NCBI GenBank assembly: GCA_964626965.1
Contig: CAZVHB010000003.1
Coordinates: 24,357 to 88,356, forward strand
Reading direction: 5' to 3'
Length of the DNA: 64,000 bases
DNA from: CAZEPT01 sp964626965
GTDB lineage: Bacteria > Patescibacteriota > Minisyncoccia > Phycocordibacterales > UBA9973
Part shown: piece after piece, positions 1-7,377 of the stretch
How the letters are laid out: each line of letters opens with the position of its first letter
Numbering within the stretch: the first letter of the stretch is position 1
Notes under the pieces: generated by a model
Told to the model about the DNA's origin: nothing
Database searches by the model: none
The model's input: only the letters and a program-made list of their open reading frames with translations
Translations under genes and position numbers: made by a program

Positions 1-1163
1 AATGCGATGTGAGAATATGAAAAAGTTTTCTTTTTAAGAAATGATCTGAAGTAAAAAAGAAAAATCGAAAGATACGCCAACAGCCCAAGAAGACCAGTCA
101 TAACCAGCACATCTACGAACTTATTGTGAGCACGATCAAACCAAGTTATCTCATAGTCAAATTGCTTCGGGTTAAAATACTTTGTATATGCAACGATAAA
201 ATTCTCAGGACCCCAACCAATGAGTGATTTTTTAATACTTTCAGCTTGAGGATTCACTGAAGAAAGACCAATACGGCTCATCATTAATCTCGTTTGAATC
301 GTATCATCGCTTGTATTCATAACTGCAACACGAGACAGACCAGGAACCTTATTCCATATTTCACTTTTTCTTGTTGAGATAAAGAGTGTAGAGAAAGCAA
401 GAACAGCAACAAGAAGCAATAGAGCAATTTTACGAACAGGGACACGAAGATACTTCATCTGCTTACCTCGAACAATCACATAAGTAAGCACACAAAGAAA
501 TCCAACCACGAGGGCAACAAAAGTACCCCTTGTTTGTGTAATAAAAATACCTACGATAGAAAGAATAAGTGTTACGAAGGAAATATACTTCCAGAATATA
601 TTTTTAACCTGACTCAGGATAATAAGTGAGCAGAAAATTGAAAAAATGAGATAGCCAGCAAGAAAGCTCGGATTATCTAAAAAAGAACCTGGTCTTCCAG
701 CACCTTCGAGTAACTGCATACACTGTTTAACCAAAACTGCCAAAGAAGCAAGGATATGTAATTTAAAAAAAATAAACCAATCTTTTTTCTCAAAAAGAAA
801 AACACTCAAAAGAAAATAGAGGAAGAAGAATATAAGTGCAAGCAATCCTTCTCCTCTTTGAGCAGTACTCCAAAACGCAGTATAGGTATCAACAGCGAAA
901 ATAGTACTCACAACTGACAAAAAAATGAAAAGAAAAACTGAAAGAGCAAGAGGATTTTTCACAAGGCGCTTACTTTTCTGGATGATGGTTTCGCGATAGG
1001 TACTATCACGACTGACAGCTATGATAAAAAATACACTCGCAAACAAAATGGCCCCACGAAGAAATAGATTTTCACCCATTATAAAAGGAGAGAAAGCAGC
1101 AGGTGCGAACATAAACGGAGTAAAAGCGAGTGCCCACAAACATACCTTTGCTATCTTATTCAT
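1..1163 (-). CDS. O-antigen ligase / Wzy-like membrane protein, 3' end cut by window
   Basis: Open minus-strand frame from the ATG at 1163 running off the window edge, about 387 residues visible. It consists almost wholly of hydrophobic segments. A C-terminal region reads GWGPENF..AYTKYFNPKQF and then W.DRAHNKFVDVL, which is the periplasmic-loop signature of the O-antigen ligase/Wzy family (seen directly). Family members join or polymerise lipid-linked glycans on the outer face of the cytoplasmic membrane. A -10 box (TAGTAT) lies exactly 6 nt before the ATG, so the mRNA is probably leaderless. It is a paralogue of the next gene, which lies just upstream on the same strand. The substrate cannot be told from sequence. 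Confidence 0.82.
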   Translation of the reverse strand, partial: MNKIAKVCLWALAFTPFMFAPAAFSPFIMGENLFLRGAILFASVFFIIAVSRDSTYRETIIQKSKRLVKNPLALSVFLFIFLSVVSTIFAVDTYTAFWSTAQRGEGLLALIFFFLYFLLSVFLFEKKDWFIFFKLHILASLAVLVKQCMQLLEGAGRPGSFLDNPSFLAGYLIFSIFCSLIILSQVKNIFWKYISFVTLILSIVGIFITQTRGTFVALVVGFLCVLTYVIVRGKQMKYLRVPVRKIALLLLVAVLAFSTLFISTRKSEIWNKVPGLSRVAVMNTSDDTIQTRLMMSRIGLSSVNPQAESIKKSLIGWGPENFIVAYTKYFNPKQFDYEITWFDRAHNKFVDVLVMTGLLGLLAYLSIFLFYFRSFLKKKTFSYSHIA

Positions 1164-1205
1164 ACATAAATACTAGCAAAAATAGAGGGAAAAAGCCATA
1201 AAATG

Positions 1206-3236
1206 TTACTTTAGTTTAAAATCAGGAATATCTTTCTGTGCCTGAGCTAAAGCTTCAGTATACAGTTTCTGATCTCCAATAATCTCTGCAAATTGAACCA
1301 GAAGTCGATGCGAAGACGCAAAGGTCGGATCAATGGCAATACCCTCCTTATAAGCATTTTCTGCTGATTTTAAGTCCCCTTTCCAGACATAGATCTGTGC
1401 CATACTCCAGTGCACATTTGGATTTGTTGGTGATAATTTTTTTGCTTTATTGAGTACCATTAGAACGTGATCAAACATCTCAGGATTTGCACTCATCTCA
1501 TTCAGATATAATAATGTTCCGTATAAATGTGCAATAGTAATTGATAAACGATAATCAGTTGGGTTACGAACAGAGACTTCTTCAAGATAATTAATCAAAC
1601 CAGTTAAATCCTCAACAACATACGGGAGGAGTTTTGTGTCGTTTTTGAATTGTGCTGGATTAGCTGAGTATTTTTTATACAGATCATCAGCAAGCCCTCC
1701 AACATCCCAAGCTTCACCAACAGAAGAACCAGAAAGAAGATCTTTGTACGCTTCTGCTCTTTTATTAATCGGCATAACAAATATCTCTGCATACGCTCCT
1801 GATTTAGATACAGGCATCTTTACAAAAAAGATAAGACAAGCAACACAGGCAAGACCGAGAAAACCGACAAGAAATACATCGTACTCTGAATCCGTGTACC
1901 TCTTTTTCAGTGGAACTGTTTGACCATCATCACCATACAAGCTGTACAGTATTCCTGTAATCATAAAAAGTGCTGTAAGAGATAGGTTTGAATCAAATGT
2001 CATTAAGTTATTTACAATATAGGCGACAAGAAGTCCTACAAAAATAGAAACTTGAATCTTTGTGAGTACACCTTTTTTGTGTAAATGCAACAATACATAA
2101 AACAAACTACCCAAAAAGAGAGCATATAAAATAATGAGCGGATATCCACCAGACACACCAAGATCATAATATTGATTGTGAGCACGATCCGCCCAACCTT
2201 CATAGCTATTCTCTACTCGGAGGATTTTTGGATTGAAATTCTCTTGAAATGCAATTTGATAATTTTCTGGACCGTACCCAAGAACAGGATTTTTATCTAT
2301 TGCTTTTTGTGCAACATCCCAAAAAATAAATCGACTTCCTCGAGCTTGTTCTGCAAATTTGTTATGTAAGGTTGTATTTGGAGTAACTAATTGTACCCAT
2401 AAAAACCCAGAAACGAGTACTGCTATGGTCGCAATACCAACACTCAATCCCCTGATACTTTTCTTGGAAGAAAGAAACATATAACCAACGACGCTTGCTC
2501 CAATACCACTGATAATTGCTAGTATTGTTCCTCGAGCAGTACCAAGAATACTTCCATCAGAAAAAAGGCGGTACAGACTCGCAAAAACTGGCGAGAATAT
2601 AATAATGGCCATAGTACTGTAAATAAATAATTTTTTAGTTTTACTTATATTTTTACTACAGAGAAGAAACAAAGATACAGCCAGCGTAAACAAAAAATAA
2701 CCGGCAGCAAGTGTTGAGTTACCCGCAAACCCTCCCCCAGCATCTGTTTTTAACACAGTAAAAGGTAAATGAAAGCCATCAACACCCATCCATACACTGA
2801 GAGCCAAGAGAGAAGACCCGGCAATAAAATACTGAAACAACGAAGTAACATACGTCATTCCAGATTTCTTAACAAGCGAGGCAGTAACGAGAGCAAAAGC
2901 AAAGACATGATAAAAAGTCAAAAGCCCTGTGCCCCGCCCAAGAGAAGACCAGAAAGCGAGATTGGGATTTACTGCATAGATTGTTGCAAGTGTCATCCAG
3001 GTTAAAACTACAGAAGGTATTGCAAACATAAGAAGTGTTTTCTTTGAAAGACGATACTGTCGATCCTTAAAAGCAACATAGAGCCATAAGAAAAAGAGAA
3101 TTTCAACCACCCCATACATAAAAAATGTTTTTGATGAGATATGCGGAAATAGCCCACGACTCCAAAAAATGACCGGCATCAAAAGCACTAAAGTAAAAGA
3201 GAGGTATTCAAGCATGTTTTCTTTGAATGTATTCAT
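1206..3236 (-). CDS. O-antigen ligase-like protein with C-terminal TPR region
   Basis: 676 residues. About twelve hydrophobic segments fill residues 10-470, with the ligase-family motif GYGPENYQIAFQENFNP followed by W.DRAHNQYYDLGV near 320-360. The last 150 residues are soluble and repeat-like (VHWSMAQIYVWKGDLKSAENAYKEG), resembling tetratricopeptide repeats. This ligase-plus-TPR layout is known in Wzy-C/O-antigen-ligase proteins of Patescibacteria and is thought to act in surface glycan or glycoprotein assembly. TATAAT sits 6 nt before the ATG, so translation is probably leaderless. The partial gene at 1-1163 is a TPR-lacking or truncated paralogue. Substrate unknown. Confidence 0.85.
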   Translation of the reverse strand: MNTFKENMLEYLSFTLVLLMPVIFWSRGLFPHISSKTFFMYGVVEILFFLWLYVAFKDRQYRLSKKTLLMFAIPSVVLTWMTLATIYAVNPNLAFWSSLGRGTGLLTFYHVFAFALVTASLVKKSGMTYVTSLFQYFIAGSSLLALSVWMGVDGFHLPFTVLKTDAGGGFAGNSTLAAGYFLFTLAVSLFLLCSKNISKTKKLFIYSTMAIIIFSPVFASLYRLFSDGSILGTARGTILAIISGIGASVVGYMFLSSKKSIRGLSVGIATIAVLVSGFLWVQLVTPNTTLHNKFAEQARGSRFIFWDVAQKAIDKNPVLGYGPENYQIAFQENFNPKILRVENSYEGWADRAHNQYYDLGVSGGYPLIILYALFLGSLFYVLLHLHKKGVLTKIQVSIFVGLLVAYIVNNLMTFDSNLSLTALFMITGILYSLYGDDGQTVPLKKRYTDSEYDVFLVGFLGLACVACLIFFVKMPVSKSGAYAEIFVMPINKRAEAYKDLLSGSSVGEAWDVGGLADDLYKKYSANPAQFKNDTKLLPYVVEDLTGLINYLEEVSVRNPTDYRLSITIAHLYGTLLYLNEMSANPEMFDHVLMVLNKAKKLSPTNPNVHWSMAQIYVWKGDLKSAENAYKEGIAIDPTFASSHRLLVQFAEIIGDQKLYTEALAQAQKDIPDFKLK

Positions 3237-3257
3237 ACGCCGATTATATCAAAAAAT

Positions 3258-3388
3258 CCCCACACCTACCAAACCATTATTTCAATATGTTTTAACTACT
3301 CATAAAAGGTAACCATTGGTACATACATTTATGTCTCTACACAATGTGTATTTGAAATCAAAAACACGATGGTTTGGTAGGTGTGGGG
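3258..3388. repeat. Palindromic element, copy A (20-bp perfect inverted arms)
   Basis: Left arm CCCCACACCTACCAAACCAT (3258-3277) and right arm at 3369-3388 are perfect reverse complements. Inside them ATTTCAA (3279-3285) pairs with TTGAAAT (3352-3358), and a GTTTT/AAAAAC pair of tracts flanks this. A second copy lies at 18890-19027 with different but still complementary arm centres. It lies between a surface-protein gene and an O-antigen-ligase gene. It could be a structured RNA, a mobile palindrome (REP/MITE-like) or a recombination site. Confidence 0.8.
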
Positions 3389-3393
3389 AAAAA

Positions 3394-3424
3394 CAAAAAA
3401 CCACCCAAATAGGGTGGTTTTTTG
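3394..3424 (-). terminator. Rho-independent terminator of the surface-protein gene
   Basis: Hairpin ACCACCC-tattt-GGGTGG followed on the minus strand by a run of T, 45 nt past the stop codon of the 3469-5460 gene. Confidence 0.8.
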
Positions 3425-3468
3425 TTAACTCTGAAAAGTTTACCTTTCCATCAGTCTAATACTAAGTA

Positions 3469-5460
3469 TTAGTTGTTGATGTATTGGAAAGCAGTTCGGT
3501 AGTTAGTTACAGGAAGTAGATCACTGTTTGTAGCAGTGTTGAGTGCAGCTTCTGTAAATGTTCGAATTGTATCCAATCGGAAACGAATTGAAGTATTATC
3601 AGTTGCTGCTGTCATTGTTACGTTAACAGTGAAGTTCTTTGTAACACCATCATCAAGACGGAAACCGTTTGATTCAACAGTTGCGTCTGAAGTTGAGAGT
3701 GTGATTGAAGTTGTAGCAGATACACTTTCTGTATTTGGAAGTGCTGCAGTTTCTACAACAAGAGCAAATGCGTTTGAAGCAGTAGCTGCTGTTGCGAGTT
3801 GTGCAGATTGTCCAATGTACAATGTATTACCAAATGCAGTAACTGCAACTGGAATAGTGTATGTACGTGAAGTAATGTTACCGTTTTGGTCTTCTGTACT
3901 AGCGTAAGTAGGAGTTCCCATTACAGTATTAACACCAGTTGAACGGAATGTCATTGTTTCACCCATAGCTGAACCTGTTCGGTCACCAGTTACGAGTTGA
4001 TCACCATTCATATCTTCTATATCAAAGTAGTTAGTTGTAGTAGCTGCAACCAATGCTGAAGTGATTTCAGCTTTCAAAGTTGTACCTTCTGTGAAGTTTA
4101 CATCAATGTCACTGATATCAGCGTAGATAACACCTTCTACTGTAGCATCTTTTTCTACAGAAAGATTGAGGTCATCGAAATTTTTAGTAGCACTAGAAGC
4201 TACGTTAGTTATTGTTTCATTGTATGTATTACCAGCAATCTTAAGAGTTACATTTGAAGTAACTTCATTAAGAGTATGTGATGTAGTAAATGTAACAGGA
4301 ACTTGATCAAGCAACATGTTTGAACCTTGAGCTTTCAAAGTGAATCTCAAAAGTTCAACTTGGTTTGTATCAGATGTTGTAGAAACTTTAACAGTCTTTG
4401 CAGTCATGTTTGAAGTTGCAAGATTAACTTTCATTTCTACATCACTTGCTGTTGCGAGTGAAGCGAATTGGAAAGTCTTACTGATTAAACCAGTTGAGTC
4501 TGTCAAGATAGCACCTGTTCCATCACTGAAACGTGTACTTTCAAGAGTAGTTGTCCAAGTGTTTGAAGCGAGGTCTGTAGAATCAATATTTGCAGCTGCG
4601 TCAACTGATACGTAGAAAGTTTCTTTCTTATCAGCTTTTATAACAGCATTTGAAAGTGAAATTGATTTTGAGTAAACACCTGATGATTCTGAAAATGCAG
4701 AAACGTCAGCTGAACCAACTTTCGTTGAACCCATCCAAACTGAAACCTTAGTTGCGTAACGGTTAAGCTTGTCTGAGCCAGAACCTGTAGTCATTTCAAG
4801 GTTAAGTTTAACTGAGTTGATAGCGAGGTCAGAACCATTATCAGCTTCTACAGTGTATGCAAAAACTTTGTGGTCGACATCACCTTCTCCAACTTTTTCG
4901 TTTGAAATAGAAGAAAGAACTTCTACTAGTTGGATATCACCAGCACCACCAGTAACTACTGTTGTTCCAGCAGTACATGAAGCACCTGTAGTTGAACTAA
5001 AGAGTGCACCTGCTGTACATCCAGCTACTGTTGAAGTAGCAGTTGCACAAGATTGACCAGTTGTTGTACTGAATCCTGTTGTTGAAGTACATCCAGTTGG
5101 AAGAGTTCCACCTGTTGATACTGTTCCACAAACGTTACCGATTGTAGAAGCTGAGTTACGTGACATGTTACCGAAGTAACCTGTTGAAGGAACACCAGCT
5201 TTAGTTTGATACTTCATAACAGCTGCTTTTGTAGCCATTCCAAAGTATGTTGATTCGAAACCTTTTGAACCATTTGAACCTGTAGTCACATCAAGTGCTG
5301 TATCAGGACAAGCGTTCAAAAACATTTGTAGCCCTCGTACATTTTCACCAGTTGATCCAACCATCATGTTGGTAGTGAAAGTAGCTGTTGAAGCGTTTGC
5401 TGTAAGAGCAAAAGCAGCAACAAACATTGATGCGAGAGTTAATTTAAAAATTTTACTCAT
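3469..5460 (-). CDS. Secreted surface protein with peptidoglycan-binding-like N-terminus (S-layer candidate)
   Basis: 663 residues. A signal peptide (MSKIFKLTLASMFVAAFALTANA, about 23 residues) is followed by a segment resembling peptidoglycan-binding domain 1 (VRGLQMFLNACPDTAL, then ATKAAVMKYQTKAGVPSTGYFG, residues 40-100). A Thr/Ser/Gly/Cys-rich linker (residues 115-170) follows, then long beta-rich domains of low complexity (residues 175-640). Such exported Thr/Ser/Val-rich proteins with a PG-binding head are common in Parcubacteria and are candidates for the S-layer. The upstream -10-like box TATAAG leaves a short leader, unlike the leaderless neighbours. A strong terminator follows. Function as the S-layer protein is inference. 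Confidence 0.75.
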   Translation of the reverse strand: MSKIFKLTLASMFVAAFALTANASTATFTTNMMVGSTGENVRGLQMFLNACPDTALDVTTGSNGSKGFESTYFGMATKAAVMKYQTKAGVPSTGYFGNMSRNSASTIGNVCGTVSTGGTLPTGCTSTTGFSTTTGQSCATATSTVAGCTAGALFSSTTGASCTAGTTVVTGGAGDIQLVEVLSSISNEKVGEGDVDHKVFAYTVEADNGSDLAINSVKLNLEMTTGSGSDKLNRYATKVSVWMGSTKVGSADVSAFSESSGVYSKSISLSNAVIKADKKETFYVSVDAAANIDSTDLASNTWTTTLESTRFSDGTGAILTDSTGLISKTFQFASLATASDVEMKVNLATSNMTAKTVKVSTTSDTNQVELLRFTLKAQGSNMLLDQVPVTFTTSHTLNEVTSNVTLKIAGNTYNETITNVASSATKNFDDLNLSVEKDATVEGVIYADISDIDVNFTEGTTLKAEITSALVAATTTNYFDIEDMNGDQLVTGDRTGSAMGETMTFRSTGVNTVMGTPTYASTEDQNGNITSRTYTIPVAVTAFGNTLYIGQSAQLATAATASNAFALVVETAALPNTESVSATTSITLSTSDATVESNGFRLDDGVTKNFTVNVTMTAATDNTSIRFRLDTIRTFTEAALNTATNSDLLPVTNYRTAFQYINN

Positions 5461-5955
5461 ATTTTATAAAACGCACTTATAATTGCTTTCGACTTTTGTG
5501 CAATTTTGGTGTGCGTGCGTGTGATAAATCACACTCATCCAATGAAGCTTTTTTAAAAACATAATTATTCTTAAAAATGAATCTATGAATGTTTGGTAGA
5601 ATTCTCTACCTTGTCGACAAGGTCCGATCTGGGTCACCCCATATCGAATCTATGTGCGATGCGAACATGTTATTTTCGACATGAAAAACATATCAGAAGA
5701 ACATACGATACTCGGTATCAATATAGTATGCCTATTTTGTTTTTAATGATCGAACGTCAGATGTTGTGCACCTCACGCGTAATGTACCTATGCTAAACCT
5801 TGCGGTCGCATAAATAAACTACTTGTATATAATCTCATATAACACGTTAAAATGCAACAGAGATTACATATACTCTGACGGGACAGATTGGGAAATATTA
5901 CAGTGAGGATATAGGTTTTAGGTGGTAGGTTGTAGGGTAGATTTTAGTGCTCATC
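5461..5955. other. About 500 nt without a convincing gene; clustered palindromes
   Basis: No convincing coding frame. At 5594-5640 three palindromes lie back to back: GGTAGAATTCTACC, CCTTGTCGACAAGG and GGTCCGAT..GGGTCACC. Further on are shorter inverted pairs and a -10-like TATAAT near 5827. It could be the 5' regulatory region of the surface-protein gene or a structured RNA of unknown class. I could not assign it to a known family. Confidence 0.35.
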
Positions 5956-5999
5956 AAGACACAGCGAGGGTGGACCTTTGTCCAACCTCGCTGTGTCTT
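5956..5999. terminator. Bidirectional terminator hairpin
   Basis: AAGACACAGCGAGG (5956-5969) pairs perfectly with CCTCGCTGTGTCTT (5986-5999) and is followed by TTTTC on the plus strand. It ends the 6036-6941 gene. It is flanked by an imperfect outer inverted repeat (ggttgtagggtaga / tctaccagctacaacc). Confidence 0.75.
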
Positions 6000-6035
6000 T
6001 TTCTACCAGCTACAACCTGTAGCCTGCACCCTACG

Positions 6036-6941
6036 TTACTCCATGTCCTTTAGAAAAAAGTAGCGACTCCAGCGACGGTCCCCTTCTTTTCGGAGGTATC
6101 CGTCTTTAATCAAATCATTGAGTTCTCGCTGAATAGTCTTCTCACTACAGTTGCCAATATGATTCAAAATGTCCTTTAGACTTGATTGCACCTGAGCTTG
6201 AGTATTATCTTTAATAAACTTAAGGATAGTCTTCTTTCTATGATTTTTATCTTGAGAATTTTTTGATTCAAGAAGTATATTTTTTGCAGAATGTCCTATA
6301 GAAGAGATTCTATTGAGGGGCATTTTTTGTCCTATAGAAACTGGTGGTTTCTCTTTTTTATCGGTCACTATTTTTTGATTTTTATCATTGAGCTTTTGCA
6401 TTTTTTGTCCTATAGAATTTTGAATATTTTTCTTATCGGACAAATTACTTATTCCATTTCCATAATTCATGAGGGGGAGAAAATCGAGATCTTCGCCAAA
6501 GAAATTTTCATCAAAGAGTGGTGATACAACACCGTGCTCTTTCGAATAGTATTCCTTGTATCCATCAACATATTCTACAAGAGTTTTTATAAACATATCC
6601 ACTTCTCGATCAAATAAATTTTTACTTTCAGGGGAGAGGATACCTTGGATCACAACACCCTGAGTGAGTGTTTTGAGTTCTTTAAGGACATACGAAATCT
6701 CTGAAGCAACATGAGCATGATGCTCGTTTTCTCGTGGATGGAGCATATAGGACATTTCAAGAAAATCTATACCAAGATACTGCAGTCTATCGGTCATATT
6801 TTTATGAGACACGTACTTCGTGAGAAGAAACACAGCGTGATATATCCGATCAGCCTTATCGGTCATTTTTTTAAATATATCTTCAAAATGTGTGTATATT
6901 TTAATATTACTCTGTATATTGTGTGGATTTTTTTCGTACAT
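6036..6941 (-). CDS. Winged-helix DNA-binding protein, possible regulator or replication initiator
   Basis: 301 residues. The N-terminal 130 residues are helical (ADRIYHAVFLLTKYVSHK.MTDRLQYLGIDFLEMSYML). A Lys/Asn-rich linker follows at 150-225. The C-terminal 65 residues look like a winged helix: a helix at KKTILKFIKDNT, a recognition helix near CSEKTIQRELNDLIKDGYL, and a wing with RRWSRYFFL. No enzyme motif is visible. The linker repeats the peptide SIGQKM or SIGHSA because the DNA repeats an 11-bp motif, which also occurs upstream (see the repeat entry), so the motif is probably this protein's own binding site. DeoR-like regulation or an iteron-binding initiator role are the two readings. 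I am unsure which. Confidence 0.7.
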   Translation of the reverse strand: MYEKNPHNIQSNIKIYTHFEDIFKKMTDKADRIYHAVFLLTKYVSHKNMTDRLQYLGIDFLEMSYMLHPRENEHHAHVASEISYVLKELKTLTQGVVIQGILSPESKNLFDREVDMFIKTLVEYVDGYKEYYSKEHGVVSPLFDENFFGEDLDFLPLMNYGNGISNLSDKKNIQNSIGQKMQKLNDKNQKIVTDKKEKPPVSIGQKMPLNRISSIGHSAKNILLESKNSQDKNHRKKTILKFIKDNTQAQVQSSLKDILNHIGNCSEKTIQRELNDLIKDGYLRKEGDRRWSRYFFLKDME

Positions 6942-7107
6942 GAATGTCTTTTAGGTTAATAAAAATGTCCTATAGATCTTCTCTGGTATATCGCATGGAT
7001 ATTTCTTCAAAGAGATATTCTCTGAGAACTGACCTTTAAAAAAATACGTGCCAAGCTACTCTTTTGATTCGCCCATTATACATGTCCTTTAGAATTTGTC
7101 CAATAGA
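6044..7107. repeat. Iteron-like array of TGTCCTWTAGA motifs
   Basis: Eleven-base motif TGTCC(T/A)(A/T)TAGA on the plus strand at 6044, 6170, 6292, 6328, 6406, 6966, 7083 and 7097 (starts). A variant, TGTCTTTTAGG, is at 6945, and TATAGGACA lies in the opposite orientation at 6746. Five copies lie within the coding region of the winged-helix gene and determine its amino acids. Others lie between it and ftsK. I did not notice matching copies elsewhere in the window. Probable protein-binding sites. Confidence 0.75.
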
Positions 7108-7227
7108 AATAGAGACTCAGCTAGACACAACAATCTCACCTCTACCTCCGTAGTCTGTGAATGAGAGAAGAACAGGCACAAGTCTTTTGGTTCTTCCCAT
7201 AGGCTCGAACTGAAATGAGTTTGGAAG

Positions 7228-7256
7228 TTATCCACAGTTCGTGGATATGCTATAAT
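7228..7256 (+). promoter_or_regulatory. DnaA-box pair abutting an extended -10 promoter before ftsK
   Basis: TTATCCACA (7228-7236) matches the DnaA-box consensus exactly and is followed by the inverted near-match CGTGGATAT (7240-7248). TGC-TATAAT (7251-7256) directly after them is an extended -10. The boxes overlay the -35 region, so DnaA binding would affect this promoter. The transcript would start near 7263, about 115 nt before ftsK. Confidence 0.55.
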
Positions 7257-7377
7257 AAGCAAACGCTGAATCAGTCTCAATTTTCCCGAACGAAAACAAT
7301 ATGTCGACAATTAATTAAAAAGTAACACATTTACTACAGAAGAAACATACACTCATTCTGTAATAAAATTTTGGCGG

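Noticed and set aside
3258..3388. CRISPR array or plain terminator
   Set aside because: Only one pair of arms per locus, no repeat-spacer periodicity, and the arms are 90 nt apart with no T tract.
5593..5796. Plus-strand 67-codon frame in the surface-protein upstream region
   Set aside because: Crosses three strong palindromes, no start signals, composition not protein-like.
6044..7107. CRISPR array
   Set aside because: Motif is 11 bp, spacing is irregular (14 to over 100 nt) and most copies lie inside a coding region.
7089..7310. Minus-strand 73-codon frame between the winged-helix gene and ftsK
   Set aside because: It overlaps the iteron-like sites and DnaA boxes, has no ribosome-binding site or -10 at a sensible distance, and its peptide looks random.
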